Of a stretch of 64,000 nucleotides of DNA, positions 15,947-23,386 are shown in pieces. Numbering within the stretch: the stretch's first letter is position 1; the number at the start of each line of letters is the position of its first letter. Source of the stretch: Microbacterium terregens (GTDB taxonomy: Bacteria > Actinomycetota > Actinomycetes > Actinomycetales > Microbacteriaceae); contig NZ_BAAAWH010000001.1 in assembly GCF_039534975.1 (NCBI RefSeq), positions 620,001 to 684,000 of the forward strand, read 5' to 3'. The notes under the pieces were generated by a model. That model saw nothing but the letters and a program-made list of their open reading frames with translations, made no database searches and was not told the DNA's origin. The position numbers and the translations under genes are program-made.

Positions 15947-17737
15947 TCAGAGCGAGTTCGGGTCGAGATCGAGGAAGAGTCGGTCCCGGCGCCGCAGGGT
16001 GTCGAGCAGCGGGGTGACAATCGGGAGTTCGTGCGCAAAGAAGTACTCCGCTGCACTGCGCTTGCCCTCATAAAATGCACCGGTCCCAGACCTGGCAACA
16101 CACTCCTGCTCGAGCCACAACCAGGCCACAACGACATGTCCGATCGCCTCGAGACCACTCGTCGCATTCGCAAGCAGCGCCTCTACCTCCCTGGTGTCCT
16201 CGAGCGCGGCCTTGACCTCAGCGATGTGATGCGCGAGCGCTGCGGCGTGACGCGCTGGCGCACCGCCCACGGCTGTCGCCGCCGCGATCGAGCGCTCCAT
16301 CCTCGTCCACAGCGAGCGAAGGCCGTCCGAGGACCTGAGGATCTTGCGACCGATCAGATCGACGGCCTGGATGCCGTGGGTGCCCTCGTGGATCATGTTC
16401 AGCCGGTTGTCCCGGTAGAACTGCTCCACCGGGAAGTCTCGGGTGTACCCGTATCCGCCGTGCACCTGGATCGCAAGGTCGTTCGCAGTCAGACACCACC
16501 GCGACGGCCACGACTTCGCGATGGGCGTGAGCAGGCCGAGGAGTAACGTCGCTTCCGCGGCGGCGTCATCCGTGGAGGCCGTGAGCTGCTCATCGACGAG
16601 TAGAGCGCAGAAGAGGACGAGGGCGAGACCGCCCTCCACGTACGCCTTTTGCGCGAGGAGCATCCGCCGCACGTCGGGGTGGTCGATGATCGGAACCTGG
16701 GGCGCGCTTGCATCCTTCAGGTTCATAGGCCGACCCTGCGGCCGTTCGCGCGCATATGCCAGCGAGTGGAGATAGCCGGTGTAACCAACTGCGACAGCCC
16801 CGGCGCCCACGCCGATGCGCGCCTCGTTCATCATGTCGAACATGATCGGCAGCCCGGAGCCCACCTCCCCGACGAGGAAGCCCACCGCTCCAGCCTGCGC
16901 GCCCGGCGTGTGCGCCCCGTCTCCGAACGCGAGCAGCGTATTCGTCGTCCCTCGGTACCCCATCTTGTGATTCAGGCCGACGAGCGTGACGTCGTTCCGT
17001 TCGCCCGGTTCGCCGGACCCGTCCGGAAGATGACGCGGCACGATGAACAGCGACAGTCCCCTCGGACCAACCGGCGCACCAGGGGTGCGCGCAAGCACCA
17101 GGTGAACGATGTTGTCGGCGAGTTCGTGGTCCCCACCGGAGATCCACATCTTCGAGCCGAACACGCGATGTGTCCCGTCCTCCTGCGGAACCGCAATCGT
17201 CGTGATGTCGCCGAGAGACGAGCCTGCCTGCTGCTCAGACAGGCACATCGTGCCGAACCATCTGCCTTCGAGGATTGGGATCGCAAACGTTGCAATCTGT
17301 CCGGGTGTTCCGTGAGTGACGAGAAGGTGTGCGTTCGCTTCGGAGAGGAACGGGTAGGCGTATGTTGCGAGGGATCCGGCGGCCAGGTACGTCATGCACG
17401 CTGAACGGACGGCGTAGGGAAGCTGCGCGCCTCCAATTTCCTCGTCGAATGTGCTCGCGATGAGGCCGGACTCGCCAAATGCTCGGAGTGCCGTGAGCAG
17501 TTCAGGCGGCTGGATAACTCGTCCGTCCAGGCCCATACGCGGTTCGTTCTCGTCAAGCAGACGATTGATTGGGGCGAAGACTTCCGTGCCCAAGTGTTCA
17601 GCGAGGTCGAGGACGGAGTCGAACATGTCGCGGTCGTAGGCGTGGAAACGCTCTCGCGCGGCCAGCTGATCGACTTTGAGCCACTCGTACAACATGAACT
17701 CGAGATCCCGACGAGCGAGTAGGCGATCATTGGACAT
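15947..17737 (-). CDS. Long acyl-CoA dehydrogenase (DmdC/FadE-like)
   Basis: 596 residues, longer than ordinary 380-residue acyl-CoA dehydrogenases because of an N-terminal extension and a C-terminal helical domain, as in the DmdC/AidB-type branch. FAD and substrate motifs include MCLSEQQAGSSLGDI, KMWISGGDHE and VHGGYGYTRDFPVEQFYRDNR; the likely catalytic Glu is in MIHEGTHGIQAVDL. It introduces a trans-2 double bond into an acyl-CoA. A GAAGGAG site precedes the ATG. It heads a six-gene operon (ACAD, TetR, MaoC, thiolase, SDR, SDR). The substrate is unknown; a side-chain acyl-CoA is my inference. Confidence 0.92.
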   Translation of the reverse strand: MSNDRLLARRDLEFMLYEWLKVDQLAARERFHAYDRDMFDSVLDLAEHLGTEVFAPINRLLDENEPRMGLDGRVIQPPELLTALRAFGESGLIASTFDEEIGGAQLPYAVRSACMTYLAAGSLATYAYPFLSEANAHLLVTHGTPGQIATFAIPILEGRWFGTMCLSEQQAGSSLGDITTIAVPQEDGTHRVFGSKMWISGGDHELADNIVHLVLARTPGAPVGPRGLSLFIVPRHLPDGSGEPGERNDVTLVGLNHKMGYRGTTNTLLAFGDGAHTPGAQAGAVGFLVGEVGSGLPIMFDMMNEARIGVGAGAVAVGYTGYLHSLAYARERPQGRPMNLKDASAPQVPIIDHPDVRRMLLAQKAYVEGGLALVLFCALLVDEQLTASTDDAAAEATLLLGLLTPIAKSWPSRWCLTANDLAIQVHGGYGYTRDFPVEQFYRDNRLNMIHEGTHGIQAVDLIGRKILRSSDGLRSLWTRMERSIAAATAVGGAPARHAAALAHHIAEVKAALEDTREVEALLANATSGLEAIGHVVVAWLWLEQECVARSGTGAFYEGKRSAAEYFFAHELPIVTPLLDTLRRRDRLFLDLDPNSL

Positions 17738-18430
17738 GAGAACTCCTTCGTCTCGATTCAGCGAGTTTCAGCCTGCAACGTTTTCGCAGACGATGCGCCC
17801 GGTATTCCACTCATCGGTTCCGGGCGCATTCCAGCTGGGCACGTGTCGAATGTTCCGTGCCAACTTGCGCTACCGCTCTTCTGGCCTCATGAGGCCGTCT
17901 CGTGGTCTTGCCAACATGAAGGGGTGGCTGCATGACGAGCTCCGTGCGTGGGCTGTCGCTCACCGCGATCAAACGCGGCAGATCCTGACGCGGAGGTGGT
18001 GCTGGGTTCATACGATGCCGCGTCTCGGGTGATTGTCTGTGCGTACTCAGCGCGAACTGGCGGCGCGGATGATGCTGAGTTCGGTGTGCGAAACGAGTGC
18101 AACGAGTGCGTGGATTCGCCTGCGACGGGAAATTCTGGGCCCTGCTAGGGGGGACCCGTCACGCGGTCCGAGGCTTCACATCTCTCCGTCTCCGCTCACG
18201 GACCCCTGCTGACGTCGGCGATTGAGGCGTGTACAACTGGGAAAGCTCCGACGCCGGAGCGGAGCACTCGATCCTGCCCTCCGGCGGCCAAGAGGGCGTG
18301 CCCACATCTTGCCCACAAGCGACGGCGATCGCGGCCGAACGAACCGAGTCTGGCCAAGCTTCCACCCCGCCGAGAACGGCGTGATTCCGCGGTTTCTGAC
18401 CGATCAGGAACGAGGAGGATCCAACCTCTT
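17738..18430. other. Right island flank without an intact gene
   Basis: No convincing intact gene is visible. On the minus strand near 17768-17895 one frame reads protein-like residues (RHVPSWNAPGTDEWNTGRI) up to a stop, but it is interrupted by an internal stop, so a decayed gene end is possible. A degenerate operator-like site lies at 17805-17819. TACTCAGCGCGAACTGGCGG at 18044 nearly repeats 11920. Two TGCCCACA octamers lie at 18299-18306 and 18310-18317, just inside the right repeat. Confidence 0.45.
17805..17819. promoter_or_regulatory. Degenerate IclR-operator-like site upstream of the acyl-CoA dehydrogenase operon
   Basis: Read on the minus strand, AACCGATGAGTGGAA matches the 8070-8084 palindrome at 12 of 15 positions, including the central CCGATGAG. 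It is 68 bases upstream of the dehydrogenase start. One arm is poor, so the call is tentative. Confidence 0.3.
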
Positions 18431-18457
18431 TGGGTTCAAATCCCACCGTCACCGCCA
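18431..18457 (+). repeat. Right 27-bp direct repeat (putative attR), 3' tRNA-Ser fragment
   Basis: These bases equal the last 27 bases of tRNA-Ser including CCA, without the rest of the tRNA: the sequence just upstream (AGGATCCAACCTCTT) does not match. This is the expected scar of site-specific integration. Confidence 0.85.
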
Positions 18458-18463
18458 GCTTGG

Positions 18464-18511
18464 AAGCCCCGAGATCCCTTGTAAACATTGGGATGTCGGG
18501 GCTTTCGCTTT
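18464..18511 (+). terminator. Rho-independent terminator just beyond the right repeat
   Basis: GCCCCGAGATCCC (18466-18478) pairs with GGGATGTCGGGGC (18490-18502), 12 of 13 pairs, with an 11-base loop, and is followed by TTTCGCTTT. It starts nine bases after the tRNA fragment, where the terminator of the uninterrupted tRNA-Ser gene would be expected. Confidence 0.75.
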
Positions 18512-18813
18512 GCGCGGGGTCAGGCTCCGTGCGCGCACTTTGCCCACACTTCTTGGTACGTGCATGTGTGATGTCTCAGTCATCGCGGACAGTTCTGCAT
18601 CAGGGCATCGGTGACACTCAGATGGTGGGCAGTCCCACGCGGTCGGCTGCGCGATTCATAGTGCGCCACGATGTCTACGAGGAGATGCAGATCGCCGAAC
18701 GCGCATACCCGAGGCAGCACAAGTAGCCGACTCACCGCCGAGCCAGAACAATCGAGGCGCGCACAACCCCGTTTGTGGACTCAGACGACAGATGTGACAA
18801 GAGAGACGATGCG
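18512..18813. other. Intergenic stretch beyond attR with one more TGCCCACA octamer
   Basis: No supported gene. TGCCCACA occurs at 18541-18548, outside the right repeat, which hints that an older or larger element once extended further. Short open frames here run out of the tRNA fragment and have no family features. Confidence 0.4.
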
Positions 18814-20310
18814 ATGGAAATCAACGGAAAGCCCCTGACTCAGATGACGATCGCCGACGCCCGAACGGCTCTCCTCGCCGGTGAGGTGTCCGTTGTCGAA
18901 CTGGTGACGGCGCACCACGCGCGTATTGATGCATTCGATCAATCGGGTCCCGCTCTCAACGCGATGGTGACGGTCAGCGACGAATCACTGCAGGTCGCGG
19001 AAGGGCTGGACGCAGCCCTGCGGGCCGGTGCCACCCCCGGTCCGCTCTTCGGCGTGCCAGTCGTCGTCAAGGACAACCTCCTCACATCTGGCATGCCAAC
19101 GTCCTTCGGCAGCAAGGGCTTTCGGGACTACCGCAGCGCGCGCGACGCCACCGTGGTGTCGAACCTCCGCGGCGCGGGCGCGATCGTAATCGGTAAGACG
19201 ACGATGCCGGACTGGGCCTCTGCCTGGTTCGCCAACTCATCCCGAAGCGGCTGGACCAAGAACCCTCACGCGCTGGGCCACAGTGCGGGGGGATCCAGCA
19301 GCGGCACGGCAGTGGGCATCGCCGCGGGATATGCCCCCATCGGGTTGGGCACGGACACGGGATCGTCCATCCGGTTGCCGGCCGCGTTCTGCAATCTCGT
19401 CGGGTTGCGCCCGACGCCGGGACTGGTGAGCCGAGACGGCTGCAGCCCGATCGTTGCCATGCAGGACACGATCGGGCCGATGGCGCGAAATGTCACGGAT
19501 CTGACGAAGGTCTTCGACGTCCTCGTCGGATTCGACCCGGCCGATCCGCTGACGCATCGACACTCATTCGCCCGTCGCGGCGCTCCGTACGTGAACGCAT
19601 TACGAGAAGACTCGATGCGCGGAAAGCGCTTGGGCGTCTTGAGGGGCGCATTCGCTCCCGATTCCGTAGACACCCGTGAGGTGAATCGCGTCATGGAATC
19701 CGCGCTCCTCCAATGCATGGCCGGCGGGGCGACTCTCGTGGACGTCGAAGAGGAATGGCTGCCTCGCCTGATCGAGCGAACATTTCTCTACCGGTTCGCG
19801 GCGAGGCGCGATCTCAACAACTGGTTGAAGGAACAGCCGGGCGTACCGTTCACTCGGATCGAAGACATTGTGGGGCAGGGCGGGTTCGATCCCCGGATTC
19901 CGTTGCTTTCATATATCGGCGACCCATCCGATGGCCGTACTTCGAGTTCTGCGTTCCATGCGGCGATCGAAGCGCGCGAGGAACTGCTCTCCAGACTCGT
20001 CGGCACCCTTGAGGCGAACCGACTGGACGCGTTCGTCTTTCCGACGACCCAATCCACGCCGCCCCTTCTGGGCGATGTGATGGACCCCGCGTGGAACACC
20101 GTCGACGGCTTTCTGTCGCCGTCGGTTCTCGCCTCGTCGGCTGGTATGCCGGCACTGAGCATCCCTGCTGGTTTCAGCTCTCACGGGTTGCCTGTCGGTA
20201 TGGAAATCCTCGGCCGACCCTTCGATGAATCGACCGTGATCTCGGTCGCCTACGGTTTTGAGCAGCTGGGCAGCCATCATCACGCCCCTGTGAGCACACC
20301 GGCGTTCTGA
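18814..20310 (+). CDS. Amidase signature family hydrolase
   Basis: 498 residues from the ATG after an AAGAGAG stretch. The amidase signature Ser-cisSer-Lys triad is visible: catalytic Lys in VVVKDNLL near residue 90, and GHSAGGSSSGTAVGIAAGYAPIG with the two serines about 165-190. GTDTGSSIRLPAAFCN follows. The family hydrolyses amides, nitrile-derived amides or ureides. It lies just outside the island and is convergent with a DadA-like oxidase. No glutamyl-tRNA amidotransferase partner genes are adjacent, so a catabolic amidase is more likely than GatA. The substrate is unknown. Confidence 0.9.
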   Translation: MEINGKPLTQMTIADARTALLAGEVSVVELVTAHHARIDAFDQSGPALNAMVTVSDESLQVAEGLDAALRAGATPGPLFGVPVVVKDNLLTSGMPTSFGSKGFRDYRSARDATVVSNLRGAGAIVIGKTTMPDWASAWFANSSRSGWTKNPHALGHSAGGSSSGTAVGIAAGYAPIGLGTDTGSSIRLPAAFCNLVGLRPTPGLVSRDGCSPIVAMQDTIGPMARNVTDLTKVFDVLVGFDPADPLTHRHSFARRGAPYVNALREDSMRGKRLGVLRGAFAPDSVDTREVNRVMESALLQCMAGGATLVDVEEEWLPRLIERTFLYRFAARRDLNNWLKEQPGVPFTRIEDIVGQGGFDPRIPLLSYIGDPSDGRTSSSAFHAAIEAREELLSRLVGTLEANRLDAFVFPTTQSTPPLLGDVMDPAWNTVDGFLSPSVLASSAGMPALSIPAGFSSHGLPVGMEILGRPFDESTVISVAYGFEQLGSHHHAPVSTPAF

Positions 20311-20403
20311 CGCCAGACATCTTCGTCTCGACCCCGAGTCCGATCTGGCGGGGTGCTTCTTAGCGCGCTGAACAAGGTGTGCGCCGGCCGAGTGGCGCGC
20401 CGC

Positions 20404-21627
20404 TCAGCGGAGCGGGTCGAAGGGGGCGATGACGGGATCGATTTCGCCGGTGAGGATCTGCTTCACGAGCAGCTTGCCGGTGGCGGGGCCCAGGACGATG
20501 CCCCACATTCCGTGGCCGCCGGCGACGTACACGCCGGGGGCACGGGTAGCCCCCACGACAGGGAGGCCGTCCGGGGTGACAGGCCGGGAGCCGACCCATT
20601 CGTCGTGACGGGAGTCGAGGTCGATGCCGGTGAACAAGTCGCGAGCCTGGTTGACGATGGACTGGATGCGGCGCGGCTGCGATGGTTCGTCGGGACCGCG
20701 GAACTCCATCGTCCCGGCGAGCCGGAAACGGCCCTGGTAGGGCGTGCATGCGATGCGCTGGAACGGGAAATAGACCGGATGCCGTGTCGGTTCGTCCGTG
20801 TCCACCGTGAACGAGTAGCCGCGGCCGGCCTGCACGCGCACCTTCACACCGAGGGGCCGTGCGAGTTGCGGCATCCACGCTCCCGTCGCGATGACGACGG
20901 AGTCAGCCGTGAGGCGCTCCCCGGTATCGAGGGTGATCGCGGGCTTGCCATTGGAGCTGACGCCGGTGACGGCGTTACCCGTACGCAGCTCTGCGCCGCG
21001 CGCCCTGACTGCGTCGCCCACTGCGTGAACGAAGGGGCCCGGTTCGATGAAGCGCTGCCCGTCGAGCCGGTACGCGACCTGCACCGCGTCGGACAGCTGC
21101 GGCGCGAGATCCCGTGGATTGTCGAGCCGTTCGATGGGAACGTCCTGACCGTGGCCGGCCACCCGCGCGATCTCGCCGAGGAACGCCCTCCCCTGCGACT
21201 CGGCGGTGAATCCGATGACGAACGGCCCTTCGCGGGTCCACGCGTCCACTCCTCCATGGATCAGCTCGTCGAACCCGGCCAGAGAGATGTTGTTGATCGG
21301 CGTGAGCGCTGCCATGGTGCGGTGCCAGGCGCGCATCGTGCCATGGGAACTGAATCGCGCCAGGAACGACCACAAGCCAGGGTCGACGCGGAACGGAACG
21401 TGGAGGGCGGCATCCGGGTCGATCAGTGCTTTCGGTCCGTACGTCCAAAGGCTCGGGTCGGCGAGCGGGACCGTCTTGCCCGGCGTCAGGTATCCGGCAT
21501 TGCCCCACGACGATCCGGCCGCGATCCCCGCACGGTCAACGATGGTGACCTCGACGCCCTGTTCCTGCAGATGCCAAGCCGTCGCCAGGCCGACCATTCC
21601 CGCACCGACCACGATCGACCGCGTCAT
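20404..21627 (-). CDS. FAD-dependent D-amino-acid dehydrogenase/glycine oxidase-like (DAO family)
   Basis: 407 residues from an ATG preceded by GGGAGGA. The N-terminal FAD motif reads VVGAGMVGLATAWHLQEQGV, followed by SSWGNAGYLTPG, a signature of DadA-type D-amino-acid dehydrogenases, and a C-terminal VAGGHGMWGIVLGPATGK FAD motif. It would oxidise a D- or N-substituted amino acid to an imine. It is divergent from an Lrp/AsnC regulator across 136 bases with repeated GCAGAA half-sites, the typical setup of an amino-acid-responsive catabolic gene. Sarcosine, proline or D-alanine are possible substrates; the sequence does not decide. Confidence 0.88.
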   Translation of the reverse strand: MTRSIVVGAGMVGLATAWHLQEQGVEVTIVDRAGIAAGSSWGNAGYLTPGKTVPLADPSLWTYGPKALIDPDAALHVPFRVDPGLWSFLARFSSHGTMRAWHRTMAALTPINNISLAGFDELIHGGVDAWTREGPFVIGFTAESQGRAFLGEIARVAGHGQDVPIERLDNPRDLAPQLSDAVQVAYRLDGQRFIEPGPFVHAVGDAVRARGAELRTGNAVTGVSSNGKPAITLDTGERLTADSVVIATGAWMPQLARPLGVKVRVQAGRGYSFTVDTDEPTRHPVYFPFQRIACTPYQGRFRLAGTMEFRGPDEPSQPRRIQSIVNQARDLFTGIDLDSRHDEWVGSRPVTPDGLPVVGATRAPGVYVAGGHGMWGIVLGPATGKLLVKQILTGEIDPVIAPFDPLR

Positions 21628-21670
21628 TCGTATCCTCCCTGATACACGACCGACAAGACACGAACAGTAT

Positions 21671-21743
21671 GCAGAATCTCTTCCTCTGCGTGACATGTGG
21701 TGAGAGGTTTGTTCTGCCAAGCATCCAAATGGAAATATTCTGC
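21671..21743. promoter_or_regulatory. Three GCAGAA half-sites between the oxidase and AsnC regulator
   Basis: GCAGAA (21671-21676) and inverted copies TTCTGC at 21712-21717 and 21738-21743 lie in the divergent intergenic region. Lrp/AsnC proteins usually bind several spaced weak half-sites as oligomers, so these are candidate operators. Confidence 0.4.
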
Positions 21744-21763
21744 ACACTTCGGAGGGCGTTGAT

Positions 21764-22234
21764 ATGTCGGAGGAAGATTCTGTCGAGGTCCGACTGGACA
21801 CGATCGATCGCGCGATCCTGGGCGAGCTGGAACGAGACGGTCGCCTCACGAACAACGATCTCGCCTCGCGCGTGGGCATACCCGCATCCACGTGCCACAA
21901 GCGGGTACGAGCGCTGGTCGCATCCGGGGTGATACACGGATTCCACGCCGACATCGATCCGGCCCGGCTCGGACTCAAGCTCGAAGCTCTCATCTCCATC
22001 CGTCTGCACGCTCACGCCCGCGGCAACCTGCGGCGCTTCCAGGCCTACCTCGAGCAGCTGCCTGCCACGCGCCACGTGTATTTCGTGGCCGGCGACCGCG
22101 ATTTCCTGCTCCACGTCGCCGTGGCAGACGCCGTGGCGCTGCGAGAACTCGTCTCCGACACGCTCAGCCTCCGTGAGGAGGTGGCAGCCACGAACACCAG
22201 TCTCATCTTCGATCACGCCCCGCGCCGCCGCTGA
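21764..22234 (+). CDS. Lrp/AsnC-family transcriptional regulator
   Basis: 156 residues. The N-terminal helix-turn-helix (LDTIDRAILGELERDGRLTNNDLASRVGIPASTCHKRV, about residues 11-50) is followed by a C-terminal RAM ligand-binding domain with HVYFVAGDRDFLLHVAV. The ATG follows GGAGGGCG. These regulators respond to amino acids and often control a divergent catabolic gene, here the DadA-like oxidase. The ligand is probably the amino acid oxidised by that enzyme; this is inference from arrangement only. Confidence 0.93.
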   Translation: MSEEDSVEVRLDTIDRAILGELERDGRLTNNDLASRVGIPASTCHKRVRALVASGVIHGFHADIDPARLGLKLEALISIRLHAHARGNLRRFQAYLEQLPATRHVYFVAGDRDFLLHVAVADAVALRELVSDTLSLREEVAATNTSLIFDHAPRRR

Positions 22235-22415
22235 AGCTGACCGGGTGGGCAAGAACGAGGTTGCTCTGGATGCGGCTGATCAGCACCGGTGAAATCGCGC
22301 ACGCCGCTATCGTGGTCCCCATTCGCGGCGCGTGTTGCTCCCGGCTCCTATCCGGTGGCCGGACTCGCCACCGCCGAGCGGGGATTCCGCCGCCGGCATG
22401 AGGGAAGGAGCCACT

Positions 22416-23189
22416 GTGGATCTGGGGATCAGGGGCAAAGCCGCACTCGTGCTCGGCTCGACGTCGGGCCTTGGCGGCGCGTCCGCGAGTGCGCTCGCGA
22501 GCGAAGGCGCACGTGTGGGATTCGTGGGTCGTCGCCGGGAGCGGGCGATCGAGCTCGCGGGGGCGCACGAGGGTTCCGTCGCCCTGGTGTGCGACCTCTC
22601 TCAGCCGGACTCCGCTCGGACGCTCGCCGAGGACGCGGCCGCTCGGCTGGGTGAGATCGACATCCTGGTGCTGAACTCCGGGGGGCCAGCGCCGGGACCG
22701 GCATCCGGGCTCACCTCCGCCGAGGTGCGCAGCGCGGTCGAGACGCTGCTGGTCCGTCAGATCGAGATCACCGAGCTCTTCTTGCCTGCGATGCGCTCAC
22801 GCGGTTGGGGGCGGATCGTCGCGATCGGTTCCACCTCGATCCAAGAGCCGCTCGCCGGCCTCGCGTTGTCCAACATCGCGCGGTCCGGGCTGGCCGGATA
22901 CCTGAAGACGCTTTCGCGCGAGGTCGCTTCCGACGGGGTCACGGTCAATATGGTGCTTCCTGGACTGATCGGCACCGATCGCCTCACGCAGCTCGACAGT
23001 CACCGCGCCGCGGCGGCGAACGTTGACGTCGAAGACCTGAACGCCCGCTCCCGCGCGGCGATCCCCGCCGGACGGTACGGCTCTCCAGAGGAGTTCGCGG
23101 CGGTGGTGGCCTTCCTCTGCAGCGTTCAGGCGTCCTACGTCACCGGCGAGCAGATCAGGTGCGACGGGGGCCTGGTCGCCGGTTACTGA
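22416..23189 (+). CDS. Short-chain dehydrogenase-like protein with atypical active site
   Basis: 257 residues from a GTG five bases after GGAAGGAG. The Rossmann motif is LGSTSGLGGASA and the usual NNAG is LNSGGPAPGP. After the catalytic-region serine (IGSTSIQEP), the canonical YxxxK is replaced by SNIARSG, so Tyr and Lys are Asn and Arg. VTGEQIRCDGG closes the protein as in normal SDRs. This subgroup is widespread but its chemistry is unclear to me. It stands between the AsnC regulator and pirin with no evident operon partner. Confidence 0.85.
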   Translation: MDLGIRGKAALVLGSTSGLGGASASALASEGARVGFVGRRRERAIELAGAHEGSVALVCDLSQPDSARTLAEDAAARLGEIDILVLNSGGPAPGPASGLTSAEVRSAVETLLVRQIEITELFLPAMRSRGWGRIVAIGSTSIQEPLAGLALSNIARSGLAGYLKTLSREVASDGVTVNMVLPGLIGTDRLTQLDSHRAAAANVDVEDLNARSRAAIPAGRYGSPEEFAAVVAFLCSVQASYVTGEQIRCDGGLVAGY

Positions 23190-23386
23190 CGTCGTCGCTC
23201 GCTCACCTACCCCACCGAACTCGGGCGGCGCTACTGACTGATTCCGCACGAGTCGGTGAGATACCGGAGCGTTCACCCGTGCGCGATTAGGGTTTCACGT
23301 AGCCCGTGACGATCACGGCGACCGACCGCATCTCGATTCAGCGAGCAATCCGCGTCCGAGCGTGCGATTCCAGGGAGGCGGATCCG

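Larger units (their letters stand above)
4558..18457. mobile_element. Putative genomic island at tRNA-Ser(CGA) carrying an aromatic/lactone catabolic cluster
   Basis: A 13.9-kb segment is bounded by 27-bp direct repeats, with an intact tRNA at the left and only a 3' tRNA fragment at the right. TGCCCACA octamers, resembling integrase arm sites, cluster just inside both ends. The cargo is entirely catabolic: hydroxylase, VOC dioxygenase, FAH-fold hydrolase, IclR, CoA ligase, lactonase-like hydrolase, two SDRs, thiolase, MaoC, TetR and acyl-CoA dehydrogenase. I find no integrase, excisionase or replication gene, so the element is probably immobile by itself or a decayed remnant. Boundaries are seen directly; the history is inference. 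Confidence 0.75.

Noticed and set aside
4585..18457. CRISPR array or phage structural genes in the island
   Set aside because: No regularly spaced repeats and no capsid, portal, terminase or replication-like proteins were seen.
18159..18488. Minus-strand frame containing VTVGFEP across the right repeat
   Set aside because: It is the translation of the tRNA fragment and of flanking sequence; the same VTVGFEP string appears opposite the intact tRNA.
20312..20375. CGCCAGA...TCTGGCG as a terminator between amidase and oxidase
   Set aside because: Arms of seven bases are separated by about 26 bases and no clear T tract follows; too weak to annotate.
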